DNA of 17,629 nt, from positions 1 through 17,629 of the forward strand of contig JANWJI010000194.1 of NCBI GenBank assembly GCA_025449515.1, written 5' to 3'. This document shows, in pieces, positions 1-6,798 of this stretch (the stretch's first letter is position 1; the number at the start of each line of letters is the position of its first letter). The notes under the pieces are model-generated. The model saw only the letters and a list, made by a program, of their open reading frames with translations, was not told where the DNA came from and ran no database searches. This stretch comes from Nitrososphaeraceae archaeon (GTDB taxonomy: Archaea > Thermoproteota > Nitrososphaeria > Nitrososphaerales > Nitrososphaeraceae). Position numbers and translations under genes: made by a program.

Positions 1-2
1 TA

Positions 3-278
3 GATATTGGGTATGAGAAAATCCCAGTAGAAGGTCAAATTCACAAGAATGTAGCTCTAAAATATTTAATGAAGAGGAGGAGAAGTTTATTAATGACTCG
101 GGATCCAGAGAAGGTAGAAACTTTATACGCACAACTCCCACAAGAGATTAGGATAATCGGAAAGTGTATTACAAAGACATACTACGTCAATTGGCAGAGA
201 CAAGGCTCTGAACAGTTCCAAGGTTCCAGGTTCACCTTTGAGATGGCTAGTGAACGCATCATGACGGTCAACAATTAA
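3..278 (+). CDS. Unrecognised open frame running in from the left edge, 3' part only
   Basis: The frame is open from the first complete codon in the window to a TAA at 276-278, about 91 residues, so it could be the C-terminal end of a gene that starts outside. The first internal ATG is at 69. The translation is charged, with a basic stretch (KRRRS) near that ATG, and has no membrane segment or motif I can name. No family is recognised. It could be the tail of a real protein, a decayed mobile-element gene, or chance. The low gene density around it favours a remnant. Confidence 0.2.
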   Translation, partial: DIGYEKIPVEGQIHKNVALKYLMKRRRSLLMTRDPEKVETLYAQLPQEIRIIGKCITKTYYVNWQRQGSEQFQGSRFTFEMASERIMTVNN

Positions 279-527
279 TCTGATCCCAATTCATGCATTG
301 GTACTCGATGAAAGACCTTTTCGGACATTGAATTAGATATTCCAATCGTCACGGTGTGATGTGCGTGATGCGTTCTCAAATTGATCAGAATCATTTTAGG
401 TAACAGGGGCATATCATACTCGATTGTATTGTCGTTTGATCTTGCAGAATGGAAATCATCTCTAGAAATAATTTGTTGACGTACCACAAGAACGTTGTCG
501 GTAGTACTGGGCTAGTTGCAATTTTAG

Positions 528-794
528 GAAACGAATCGATCGAGGCATAATTGTCGGCTGTTACCAGATGATGTCCAGCTTAGAATAGATGGTCCAGAGT
601 ATGTTAAGAAATGTAGTATACATCTGGTATATGATAATACTATGTCCGTCACAGACGATGAATTCATGTCAATCACTCGTCGCTTGACATGAAGTGGGGA
701 TTTTCAATTAGTCCTGGTTGGCCGACCCCTAGATATCGTTCATATTGTCACAAGTTTTGGAAATCCAAGACTTCTTTTTTATCGTTTTAGCTGA
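528..794 (+). pseudogene. Possible coding remnant with one in-frame stop
   Basis: One + strand frame is open from after a TAG at 525-527 to a TGA at 792-794, interrupted only by a TGA at 690-692. The first part includes the protein-like stretch LPDDVQLRIDGPEYVKKC and the second LVLVGRPLDIVHIVTSFG. There is no ATG start with a ribosome site, and I do not recognise a family. A short frame just upstream in a different phase (from ATG 449, containing VVGSTGLVAILGNESIE) might belong to the same broken gene. A minus-strand frame at 729-920 competes for part of the region. Evidence is open-frame length and residue make-up only. Confidence 0.22.
663..693. repeat. Perfect 10-base inverted repeat, 11-base spacer
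   Basis: TTCATGTCAA at 663-672 is the exact reverse complement of TTGACATGAA at 684-693. It could form a hairpin in RNA or be an operator-like site. It sits about 300 bases upstream of the promoter proposed for the RPA-like gene, so no target gene is obvious. There is no T-run directly after it, which argues against a simple terminator. Confidence 0.55.
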
Positions 795-994
795 TCGCTT
801 GATGCAATAGCGACAACAAATAAATTTGAATAATGATAGATTGAGCTGCTGCCGTACGTCGATTTGTGCGGAATATCTTCTAGCACTGGAATCACCAGAT
901 TCGAACACGTTATATCTCATGTTTCATTTATTCAGGAAGTTCTGAACTATGCTAAAGAATTAGTCAAAATATATAGGCGAGTACAGTATGACAG

Positions 995-1004
995 TTAATA
1001 TATG
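995..1004 (+). promoter_or_regulatory. Probable TATA box for the RPA-like gene
   Basis: TTAATATATG matches an archaeal box A. About 26 bases downstream lies position 1025, giving a leader of roughly 30 bases before the ATG at 1057. A second candidate, AAAATATATAG at 966-976, would place the start of transcription near 997. A GGAGGT at 1021-1026 is about 30 bases from the ATG, too far to act as its ribosome site. Confidence 0.45.
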
Positions 1005-1056
1005 ATATTGAGCTCTTATTGGAGGTTATCTAACTATATCTACTGATTTTGAAAGA

Positions 1057-2481
1057 ATGCTTCAGTATTTGACACAACAAAGAACTGATCTAACAATTGA
1101 TAAACTAAGATCTTTGATTGACGCAAAAAAGCAAAAAATTGGCGCAGGCTATCTAACTGAACAGGGTGCACTGTTTCTCGTCGCTGCAGACCTAGGCATC
1201 TCATTGGATCAGCAAAGATCCCCTTTACGTATTGGTGATCTTTATGTAGGAGCCAAAGATGTCACGCTGTACGGCCGAATACTTACTATTTATTCTCCAA
1301 GAGAATTTGCAAGAAAGGATAATCTCGAAACGATCAAGAACCGTACAATGGTGATTTATGATGATCAATCAACTATCAAAATTAAACTTTGGGATAATAT
1401 GGTTCAAGTACCAGATGAGATGGGATTTCGACCAGGTGATATGATAAAGCTAAGCAAAGGATACGTCAAGTCGGGCTTGGACGGAAAACCATTTATCAAT
1501 GTAGGCATGGATTGTCAGTTAGAAAAAACCAACGAGGCACCTAGCGAAATTCCCGATCTGGACGCCATGACTAGAACGATAGAAAATGTAGGTTCCCCTC
1601 TTGATAATATCATAATTGAAGGCTATGTTAGATCCAATCCTCGTATGTCTGATTACCGAGATTCCCGTGGAGGTATGAGTAAATCTCTCCAGCTTCAGCT
1701 GTTTAACGAAGATGGTACAAAATCCCTGCGTACGATCATTTGGAACGTGTCTGAGATAAGATTGCCGAAAGTATTCAGAATTGGATCCAAAATTAGACTA
1801 ATTGGGGTAAGAATCAAATCTGGAAATCCCCAGTACGGTAACGGCGATTTTGAAATTCACGGAGATGAAGGAACTGTATTGTCAACTCCTCAAGAACAAA
1901 CTGACATTGAAACAATGACATTGAGACTAGTATCGATAGGATCTAATACCGCAGATGACAGGTTGATCTCCTTAGGTCTTCTGGGTGATGGTAAATTAGT
2001 TTCAGTTATTATCGATAAAGCCTTAGTCCCAAATAATATGACTTCTGGTTCAATAATTGAATGCGTTCCAAGTAGAATTTTTGGCACAAACCTGACATTA
2101 ACACTGAACGATTCCTATATCCGGATGTTGGATGAAGGTACTCCTTTCCCAAGTGCATTGGACTGCCAGACTAAGATTAGCGATGTTGTGGCATCAAATA
2201 TGCCATATATAATAGAGGCGATAGTTCTGCAGCACCCGAATACGACACAAATTAACACCAGGAATAATGAAATGATAGAAATGACGGATACATTGATCGG
2301 GGATGACTCGGGAGAAATAAGACTACTAGGGTGGCGAGATTTGGGCCATAACATAAATTCGCTTACGTTGGGTGACCGAATTAGGATAATTGGCGCAATT
2401 GCAAGTAACGGTCTACAAGGAACTCCGGAAATTACATTGAAACCTTACTCGTCCATAACAAAAATAAATTCAAAAATCTGA
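1057..2481 (+). CDS. RPA-like single-stranded DNA-binding protein with several OB folds
   Basis: At 474 residues this has the layout of archaeal RPA-type single-stranded DNA-binding proteins. A helical N-terminal domain (about 1-50, including YLTEQGALFLVAADLGI) is followed by repeated OB-fold-like units, roughly 58-155, 165-275, 285-355 and 370-470. The first has the typical run of strands (DVTLYGRILTIYSPREF, then STIKIKLWDN) and the last ends in a similar IRLLGWRD segment. No zinc-finger cysteines are visible, unlike some euryarchaeal RPAs. It would coat single-stranded DNA during replication and repair. The ATG at 1057 is the only usable start after the in-frame TGA at 1009. It runs tail-to-tail into the helicase gene with 18 bases between. 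The family is fairly sure; the exact OB boundaries are estimates. Confidence 0.82.
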   Translation: MLQYLTQQRTDLTIDKLRSLIDAKKQKIGAGYLTEQGALFLVAADLGISLDQQRSPLRIGDLYVGAKDVTLYGRILTIYSPREFARKDNLETIKNRTMVIYDDQSTIKIKLWDNMVQVPDEMGFRPGDMIKLSKGYVKSGLDGKPFINVGMDCQLEKTNEAPSEIPDLDAMTRTIENVGSPLDNIIIEGYVRSNPRMSDYRDSRGGMSKSLQLQLFNEDGTKSLRTIIWNVSEIRLPKVFRIGSKIRLIGVRIKSGNPQYGNGDFEIHGDEGTVLSTPQEQTDIETMTLRLVSIGSNTADDRLISLGLLGDGKLVSVIIDKALVPNNMTSGSIIECVPSRIFGTNLTLTLNDSYIRMLDEGTPFPSALDCQTKISDVVASNMPYIIEAIVLQHPNTTQINTRNNEMIEMTDTLIGDDSGEIRLLGWRDLGHNINSLTLGDRIRIIGAIASNGLQGTPEITLKPYSSITKINSKI

Positions 2482-2499
2482 TGCATACTTATAGGATTC

Positions 2500-5331
2500 T
2501 TAATCTGCCCAGAATCCGCGCGTCATGACGTATGATCTTTCAGCTTGGTAGATACTCTTGAATAACTCGATATCATCGACATAATCTCGCAAGATTCGAG
2601 CTGCGGTGTCTGGCCCTATCCCGTGACCAGCAAGAACTTTAAATGCTTTTGAACCAAAACCATTAATTAGAGATGCAGTCTTCCATACTTTGTCAAATCG
2701 TTTATTTTCTTCAGAAGTCAATCTTAATCCCTGTAGTCTCATTGTTATCGTTTTGGATAAGGTATCATCTGACCAGAAGGTCGCTCCGATAAGCCTAGAT
2801 TTGCAGCGCGGACATGCAATTAAATCAGGTATTTCACGAGTCTCCATTATCCTCTCCCACTTACCGCATCGCATACAGATCAACCGGTGCCGTGTCTTTT
2901 CCAATCTCTCTTTCATTAATTCTATAACACCACTCTCGGTAGATAGTGGGGTAGAAGAAAACCTAGCAGCATGCTCAGTGATGGGTTTTGCGAGCTCCGA
3001 GAATTCATCAACCTCACGCCAATAAAATGTGATCTGCCCATTTCGGATTTTCAAAATGATACCCTTAGTCACTCGAAAATCAAATTTGTCATGTGTTATC
3101 TCTCTGATTGCCTCCTTGGTAAGTACAGTGTGAAAATATCTATCGTAAATCATCCTTGCTATCTTCTTATCATAGATCGCTTCACGGCTGACTACGCCGA
3201 ACCTCTTGGCTACAGACCACACCCTCCAATTTATGTTAGGGGTTCCTGCCAAAGATGCAATTATTACATCCTCCACCTCGTACACATCGGTAAAAACTTT
3301 TCGGATATCGTGTTCATTTATTCGTGCATTAGATGTAAGGAAAATTCGATATGCATCGCATTTCGTTTCCACAGAATAACCTAATTTCGAGGACAGTAGA
3401 GTCGAAAGCAGAGCGGCTAAGGTGTTATTTGCTTTGGTTCCGAACATTGAATGAATCACAAGTGCATTCATCTTAGATGACCTTTCAATTACAATACTAT
3501 CTGAGCTAGGTATTATTTTCAATTCATTATGAGCATTGTATATAGTATCGCCTTTTAGGATTCTGTTGTTTAGCGACTCTTGTCTAACCTTGCCCACATA
3601 TTGCGCAGTAAGGGGATCAATTGGAATTATTTCCCCTACCCAATATGGAACGTTTAAAGTACCTACTTGCAAAGGCTCAACATTTATGACCATACGTTTT
3701 TCATCTATAGCAACAATTCTCCACTGTGATCCTTTTAGCACAAAGACATTACCTTGCTCACCGTAATCACCTACAAACTGCTGGTCCAGAGTACCGATTC
3801 TCCGCTTATTGATACAATCAATTACTTCAAATTTTAAAACTGTAGGGATCGTCGAAACATTTTCAAAGTAATATTTGTATGCCCTTCTCATCCGCGTGTA
3901 GGATTGATCATTAATATTATACCTAATGATCTTGTTAGTATCAAGTAATTCTACGCAGCCGTAGAAATCGTCGATAGTCATTTCGATAAATGGGTGAGCC
4001 TTTCTAATAGTACTAAACGCAAATTCGATTTTTACTTTATCTTTGCTCTGGAGGCAGAGTCCAACTATATGATGCGCTAAAACGTCCAAAGCTCCATAAT
4101 GTAGCGGTTGCTCTTCAACGTCACCGTTTTTCATGACGCGGATGATTGCCAAGGCCTCAGCCTCATCGTCGGGAATATTTGTTATAATAAGTCCCTTGGC
4201 AGAAAGATCCTGCCTATGTCTACTTCTCCCAATTCTCTGCAATAGTTTCGTTACTTGTCTAGGAGAACCATAATGTATTACGAGATTTACCGATCCTAGA
4301 TCTAGGCCAAGCTCTAATGATGATGTGCAGACAACGATGCCCGCAGTTCCCAACCTCAATTTAGCTTCTGTTTCTTCTCGCATTTCCCTCGATAAAGATC
4401 CATGATGCACGTCAATGTGAATCAAATCTTTGCTTCTCAAAACGGTACCAATGTATTCTGCCTCATCCCTAGTATTTGTGAACAGTAAAACTGATCCGCC
4501 ATCGGTATTTGAATTGGCATTTGTTCGAACATAATTTAGGATGAATGAGGCAATATTATTTATCGAACCTTTTAGGAATTTGACGTCAATATCATATGAT
4601 CTTACGGATTTATCAACTATGATTGCACTTTTTCTCTCATATCCTGCAATAAATTTTGCGCCCTCACGTATATTGCCTATACTTGCTGACATTCCCACTC
4701 TAGTAATCGTGTAACAAGACAGGATTTGCAATCTTTCCAAACTAACAGACAGGTGTGAACCTCGTTCGTTCGAGAGGAGCTCATGCACTTCGTCAATAAC
4801 GACCCACTGGAGACTAGTAAGATGATTGAGTAATTTTTCATTGACAAGAATTATAGCAAGTGATTCAGGTGTAGTAATGAGTACGTCAGGCGGAGAGGTT
4901 ATAATTTTCCTTTTGTCTCTTGCGGATGTGTCTCCATGTCTGATTTGAACGGTAAGGTTCTCGGATTCGGCATATTTTATAATCCTTCGAAATACGTCAT
5001 TGTTTAATGCCCTAAGTGGCGTGATATAAATAGCCTTTATGCCGTTGGATTCTGATTTTGGGCTAAGAACTGAATGGCATTCTTTGCTCAACAACGAGAG
5101 TATGGGGATCACCGCGGCTTCCGTTTTCCCTGAGCCGGTCGGCGCAACAATTAGTGTATTAATTTTTCTAGCAATAATCGGTATTGATTTCTTCTGAATT
5201 GCCGTTAAAGAATTAAAGCCTTCCCTCTGAAATTTCTCATAAATGTAAATTTCATTGTCGAAGTTTTTAGTTATTGGAAGAGATTCCCTTATCCTCGTGA
5301 TATTGTTTTGCACTAGAGGACGATTTTTCAT
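2500..5331 (-). CDS. lhr: Lhr-family superfamily 2 ATP-dependent helicase with a zinc-binding C-terminal region
   Basis: At 943 residues this has the full Lhr core. RecA1 carries Walker A APTGSGKT (63-70), TTPES (153-157), the DEVH box (180-183) and SAS (215-217). RecA2 carries motif VI QRIGRSRHR (365-373). Winged-helix and beta-barrel regions follow (about 400-770), including the RVWSVAKRFG stretch near 703. The C-terminal part has two CxxC pairs (819-822, 840-843), likely one zinc site, and a hairpin-like GHGIGPDTAARIL (902-914). Lhr proteins are 3'-5' helicases that act on DNA forks and DNA:RNA hybrids and are tied to repair. The ATG at 5331 has an AGGAG at 5341-5345 (minus strand), nine bases away. 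Its first 65 bases overlap the end of a small membrane-protein frame, and the two probably share one message. All helicase motifs are intact. Confidence 0.9.
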   Translation of the reverse strand: MKNRPLVQNNITRIRESLPITKNFDNEIYIYEKFQREGFNSLTAIQKKSIPIIARKINTLIVAPTGSGKTEAAVIPILSLLSKECHSVLSPKSESNGIKAIYITPLRALNNDVFRRIIKYAESENLTVQIRHGDTSARDKRKIITSPPDVLITTPESLAIILVNEKLLNHLTSLQWVVIDEVHELLSNERGSHLSVSLERLQILSCYTITRVGMSASIGNIREGAKFIAGYERKSAIIVDKSVRSYDIDVKFLKGSINNIASFILNYVRTNANSNTDGGSVLLFTNTRDEAEYIGTVLRSKDLIHIDVHHGSLSREMREETEAKLRLGTAGIVVCTSSLELGLDLGSVNLVIHYGSPRQVTKLLQRIGRSRHRQDLSAKGLIITNIPDDEAEALAIIRVMKNGDVEEQPLHYGALDVLAHHIVGLCLQSKDKVKIEFAFSTIRKAHPFIEMTIDDFYGCVELLDTNKIIRYNINDQSYTRMRRAYKYYFENVSTIPTVLKFEVIDCINKRRIGTLDQQFVGDYGEQGNVFVLKGSQWRIVAIDEKRMVINVEPLQVGTLNVPYWVGEIIPIDPLTAQYVGKVRQESLNNRILKGDTIYNAHNELKIIPSSDSIVIERSSKMNALVIHSMFGTKANNTLAALLSTLLSSKLGYSVETKCDAYRIFLTSNARINEHDIRKVFTDVYEVEDVIIASLAGTPNINWRVWSVAKRFGVVSREAIYDKKIARMIYDRYFHTVLTKEAIREITHDKFDFRVTKGIILKIRNGQITFYWREVDEFSELAKPITEHAARFSSTPLSTESGVIELMKERLEKTRHRLICMRCGKWERIMETREIPDLIACPRCKSRLIGATFWSDDTLSKTITMRLQGLRLTSEENKRFDKVWKTASLINGFGSKAFKVLAGHGIGPDTAARILRDYVDDIELFKSIYQAERSYVMTRGFWAD

Positions 5332-5419
5332 AAATTATTACTCCTAGCAAACCTACGATGAAAAGCCCTAATGCTCCCCAAACATATGAGTCAAAATTTG
5401 CGATAGCTTCAAAGACCAT
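5267..5419 (-). CDS. 50-residue single-span membrane microprotein overlapping the helicase start
   Basis: This is a small frame with an ATG at 5417-5419 and a TAA at 5267-5269. Residues 13-30 (VWGALGLFIVGLLGVIIY) form one clear membrane helix after a short acidic N-terminus, and the tail is polar, charged and serine-rich. A palindromic TATA element (5444-5453) is placed so that transcription would begin a few bases before the ATG, which fits a leaderless message. The helicase ribosome site and start codon lie inside this frame, in another phase, with a 65-base overlap. Translation of the two could therefore be coupled. I do not recognise a family. The hydrophobic segment and promoter fit argue that it is real; chance is possible at this length. 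Confidence 0.5.
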   Translation of the reverse strand: MVFEAIANFDSYVWGALGLFIVGLLGVIIYEKSSSSAKQYHEDKGISSNN

Positions 5420-5443
5420 CTAAATCAGTGATCATCTATTCGT

Positions 5444-5453
5444 GAATATATTC
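5444..5453 (-). promoter_or_regulatory. Palindromic TATA box for the microprotein/lhr unit
   Basis: GAATATATTC is centred about 29 bases from the ATG at 5419, so transcription would start near 5422-5423 with a leader of only a few bases. The spacing is what a leaderless archaeal message would show. Being palindromic, it gives no direction by itself. Confidence 0.45.
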
Positions 5454-5476
5454 GTTGGTAAAGGATTCATGATAAC

Positions 5477-5494
5477 GTTGGCATACATGCCAAC
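5477..5494. promoter_or_regulatory. 18-base palindrome, operator-like
   Basis: GTTGGCAT and ATGCCAAC are perfect 8-base arms separated by AC. The site lies about 25 bases upstream of the TATA element of the microprotein/lhr unit and about 230 bases from that of the PP-loop gene. A compact, perfect dyad with a 2-base spacer is the usual form of a dimeric regulator site. Its position upstream of box A would suit an activator of the minus-strand unit. No regulator can be named. Confidence 0.45.
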
Positions 5495-5720
5495 AGTCTT
5501 ATCGAATATTTGTGAAATCTATCAGGAAAGACGGCCGCGAACACTCAATATCGATGCTAAGTCATACTTAGTTGGCTAGAATTTTTCTGGCGGCTAAGAG
5601 TGACCATGCAGAAATTGGTTGCAAGTATATGGGCAGTTTACTGATTCCTGTTAGATTTTGGTGACTTTTCCAACTGCAGTTGATAAAACGCTTATCTCTC
5701 CAGCATGCTTTTTTCTGAAC

Positions 5721-5734
5721 AATATAATTATATG
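5721..5734 (+). promoter_or_regulatory. Probable TATA box for the PP-loop gene
   Basis: AATATAATTATATG is centred near 5728. Transcription about 26 bases on would start near 5754, leaving a leader of roughly 16 bases before the ATG at 5770. A clear Shine-Dalgarno sequence is not visible in that leader. Confidence 0.45.
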
Positions 5735-5769
5735 TCTTTCTTCTCCTGAAACAATTGTAGAAAAAACTA

Positions 5770-6798
5770 ATGCAGACACATGATACCGAAACGCCGAAAA
5801 AGAAGGCAGTGGCACTCCTATCTGGTGGCCTAGATAGCAATTTAGCAGTTAGAATCATGCGCGAGCAAGGCGTAGACGTAGAAGCAGTATCAATCAAAAC
5901 TCCCTTCTGTGATTTTGACTGTGGCAGAGGATGTGGGCACAATCTAAAGGAGGTCGCATCTGATCTGGGCATTAAACTCAAGACTATATACTTGGGAGAG
6001 GAATACCTGAAAATGGTGAAGAACCCGAAATATGGCTATGGTTCGGGTATGAATCCGTGTATAGATTGCAGAGCTATGATGTACAAGAGTGCAAAGGCCC
6101 ACATGGATGAAATAGGAGCCGATTTTTTAATCACTGGAGAAGTTCTTTCTCAAAGACCGATGAGTCAAAATAAAAGAGCATTGCAAATTATTGAGAGAAC
6201 TGCCGAAATTGAGGGCAAGGTCGTGCGGCCGTTATCTGCAGGAAACCTTCCTCCTTCCGATCCCGAGATTTTCGGTCTGATAAAACGCGAAAACCTTTAT
6301 TCCATAAGTGGTAGATCTAGGAAAGAGCAGCTTAAGCTGGCAAAGCGTTATGGCATAAATGACCCTCCCAATGCTGCCGGGGGATGCTTGTTAACAGATC
6401 GAAGCTTTTCAAATAGACTCAAAGATCTTATCACAAAGTGTGATCGTGATATGACCTTGAATGATGTAGAACTCCTGAAAGTCGGCAGACATTTTAGATT
6501 GTCTAATACTGCGAAATTAATAGTGGGCAGAAATGAGGAAGAAAATGAAATTGTAACTGGTCTTACGATGAGTAACGATCTTTTACTGGAAGCAATAGAA
6601 TACAAAGGACCGGTAGGAATGATAAGGGGAAGTGATCCCCAGTCAGTATTGACCACTGCTGCCGCGATAGTTCTCAGATATTCAGACGCCCCTAAGATAT
6701 GTACTTCTACAGTGAGAATTTATACGGGTACTCAGATTTTGTTCAGTATAGACTCAGTTCCATGTGAAGAATCATTGCTTGACAATCTGAGAATCTAA
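5770..6798 (+). CDS. PP-loop ATPase of the ThiI/MnmA-like tRNA thiolation group
   Basis: At 342 residues it has the ATP pyrophosphatase loop SGGLDS (18-23), a cysteine cluster FCDFDCGRGCGHN (C47, C51, C55), a CxxC in NPCIDCR (C97, C100), GEVLSQRPMSQ (123-133) and AGGCLL (C206). The same set occurs in a family often annotated as tRNA 4-thiouridine synthase ThiI-like or MnmA-like. These enzymes adenylate a tRNA uridine for sulfur insertion. The cysteines may carry persulfide or an iron-sulfur cluster, which is an inference. There is no N-terminal ferredoxin-like/THUMP region, so it is not a classical ThiI. The C-terminal part (about 235-342) looks like a separate small domain following VGRHFRLS. 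The target uridine cannot be told from sequence. It is monocistronic, with tandem TAA stops at 6796 and 6799. Confidence 0.78.
   Translation: MQTHDTETPKKKAVALLSGGLDSNLAVRIMREQGVDVEAVSIKTPFCDFDCGRGCGHNLKEVASDLGIKLKTIYLGEEYLKMVKNPKYGYGSGMNPCIDCRAMMYKSAKAHMDEIGADFLITGEVLSQRPMSQNKRALQIIERTAEIEGKVVRPLSAGNLPPSDPEIFGLIKRENLYSISGRSRKEQLKLAKRYGINDPPNAAGGCLLTDRSFSNRLKDLITKCDRDMTLNDVELLKVGRHFRLSNTAKLIVGRNEEENEIVTGLTMSNDLLLEAIEYKGPVGMIRGSDPQSVLTTAAAIVLRYSDAPKICTSTVRIYTGTQILFSIDSVPCEESLLDNLRI

Larger units (their letters stand above)
279..994. other. Gene-poor stretch with possible decayed coding sequence
   Basis: About 700 bases without a convincing gene. A + strand frame (528-794) reads like protein but has an in-frame TGA at 690-692 and no good start. 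A short ATG frame at 449-550 precedes it in another frame. Two weak minus-strand frames (275-487 and 729-920) overlap this region, and neither matches a family I know. A perfect 10-base inverted repeat lies at 663-693. No tRNA or rRNA could be folded by eye. Decayed DNA is the simplest reading. Confidence 0.4.
5420..5769. promoter_or_regulatory. Divergent control region between the microprotein/lhr unit and the PP-loop gene
   Basis: About 350 bases lie between two divergent transcription units. Besides a TATA element near each end, it holds an 18-base palindrome (5477-5494) and a smaller inverted repeat, CTAAGT/ACTTAG with a CAT spacer (5557-5571). No gene was found in the middle; the minus-strand frame there is antisense to the PP-loop gene and has no recognisable product. 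Confidence 0.5.

Noticed and set aside
275..487. Minus-strand 70-codon frame with His-rich RTHHAHHTVT
   Set aside because: The His cluster suggested metal binding, but there is no promoter or ribosome site I can point to and no recognised family; it is left within the gene-poor stretch.
892..910. GATTCGAAC resembling a tRNA T-loop
   Set aside because: No acceptor, D or anticodon stems could be paired around it on either strand.
729..920. Minus-strand 63-codon frame with cysteines (CCRYC) hinting at a small zinc protein
   Set aside because: Only one cysteine pair has usable spacing, with no matching second pair, and the frame competes with a + strand frame; not enough to call a gene.
2690..3384. 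Long + strand open frames (111 and 137 codons) inside the helicase gene
   Set aside because: They are mirror frames of conserved Lhr sequence; their translations show no family features and overlap each other.
5568..5981. 137-codon minus-strand open frame over the promoter and 5' end of the PP-loop gene
   Set aside because: It is antisense to a well-supported gene for much of its length, its translation has no recognisable motif, and it covers the PP-loop promoter.
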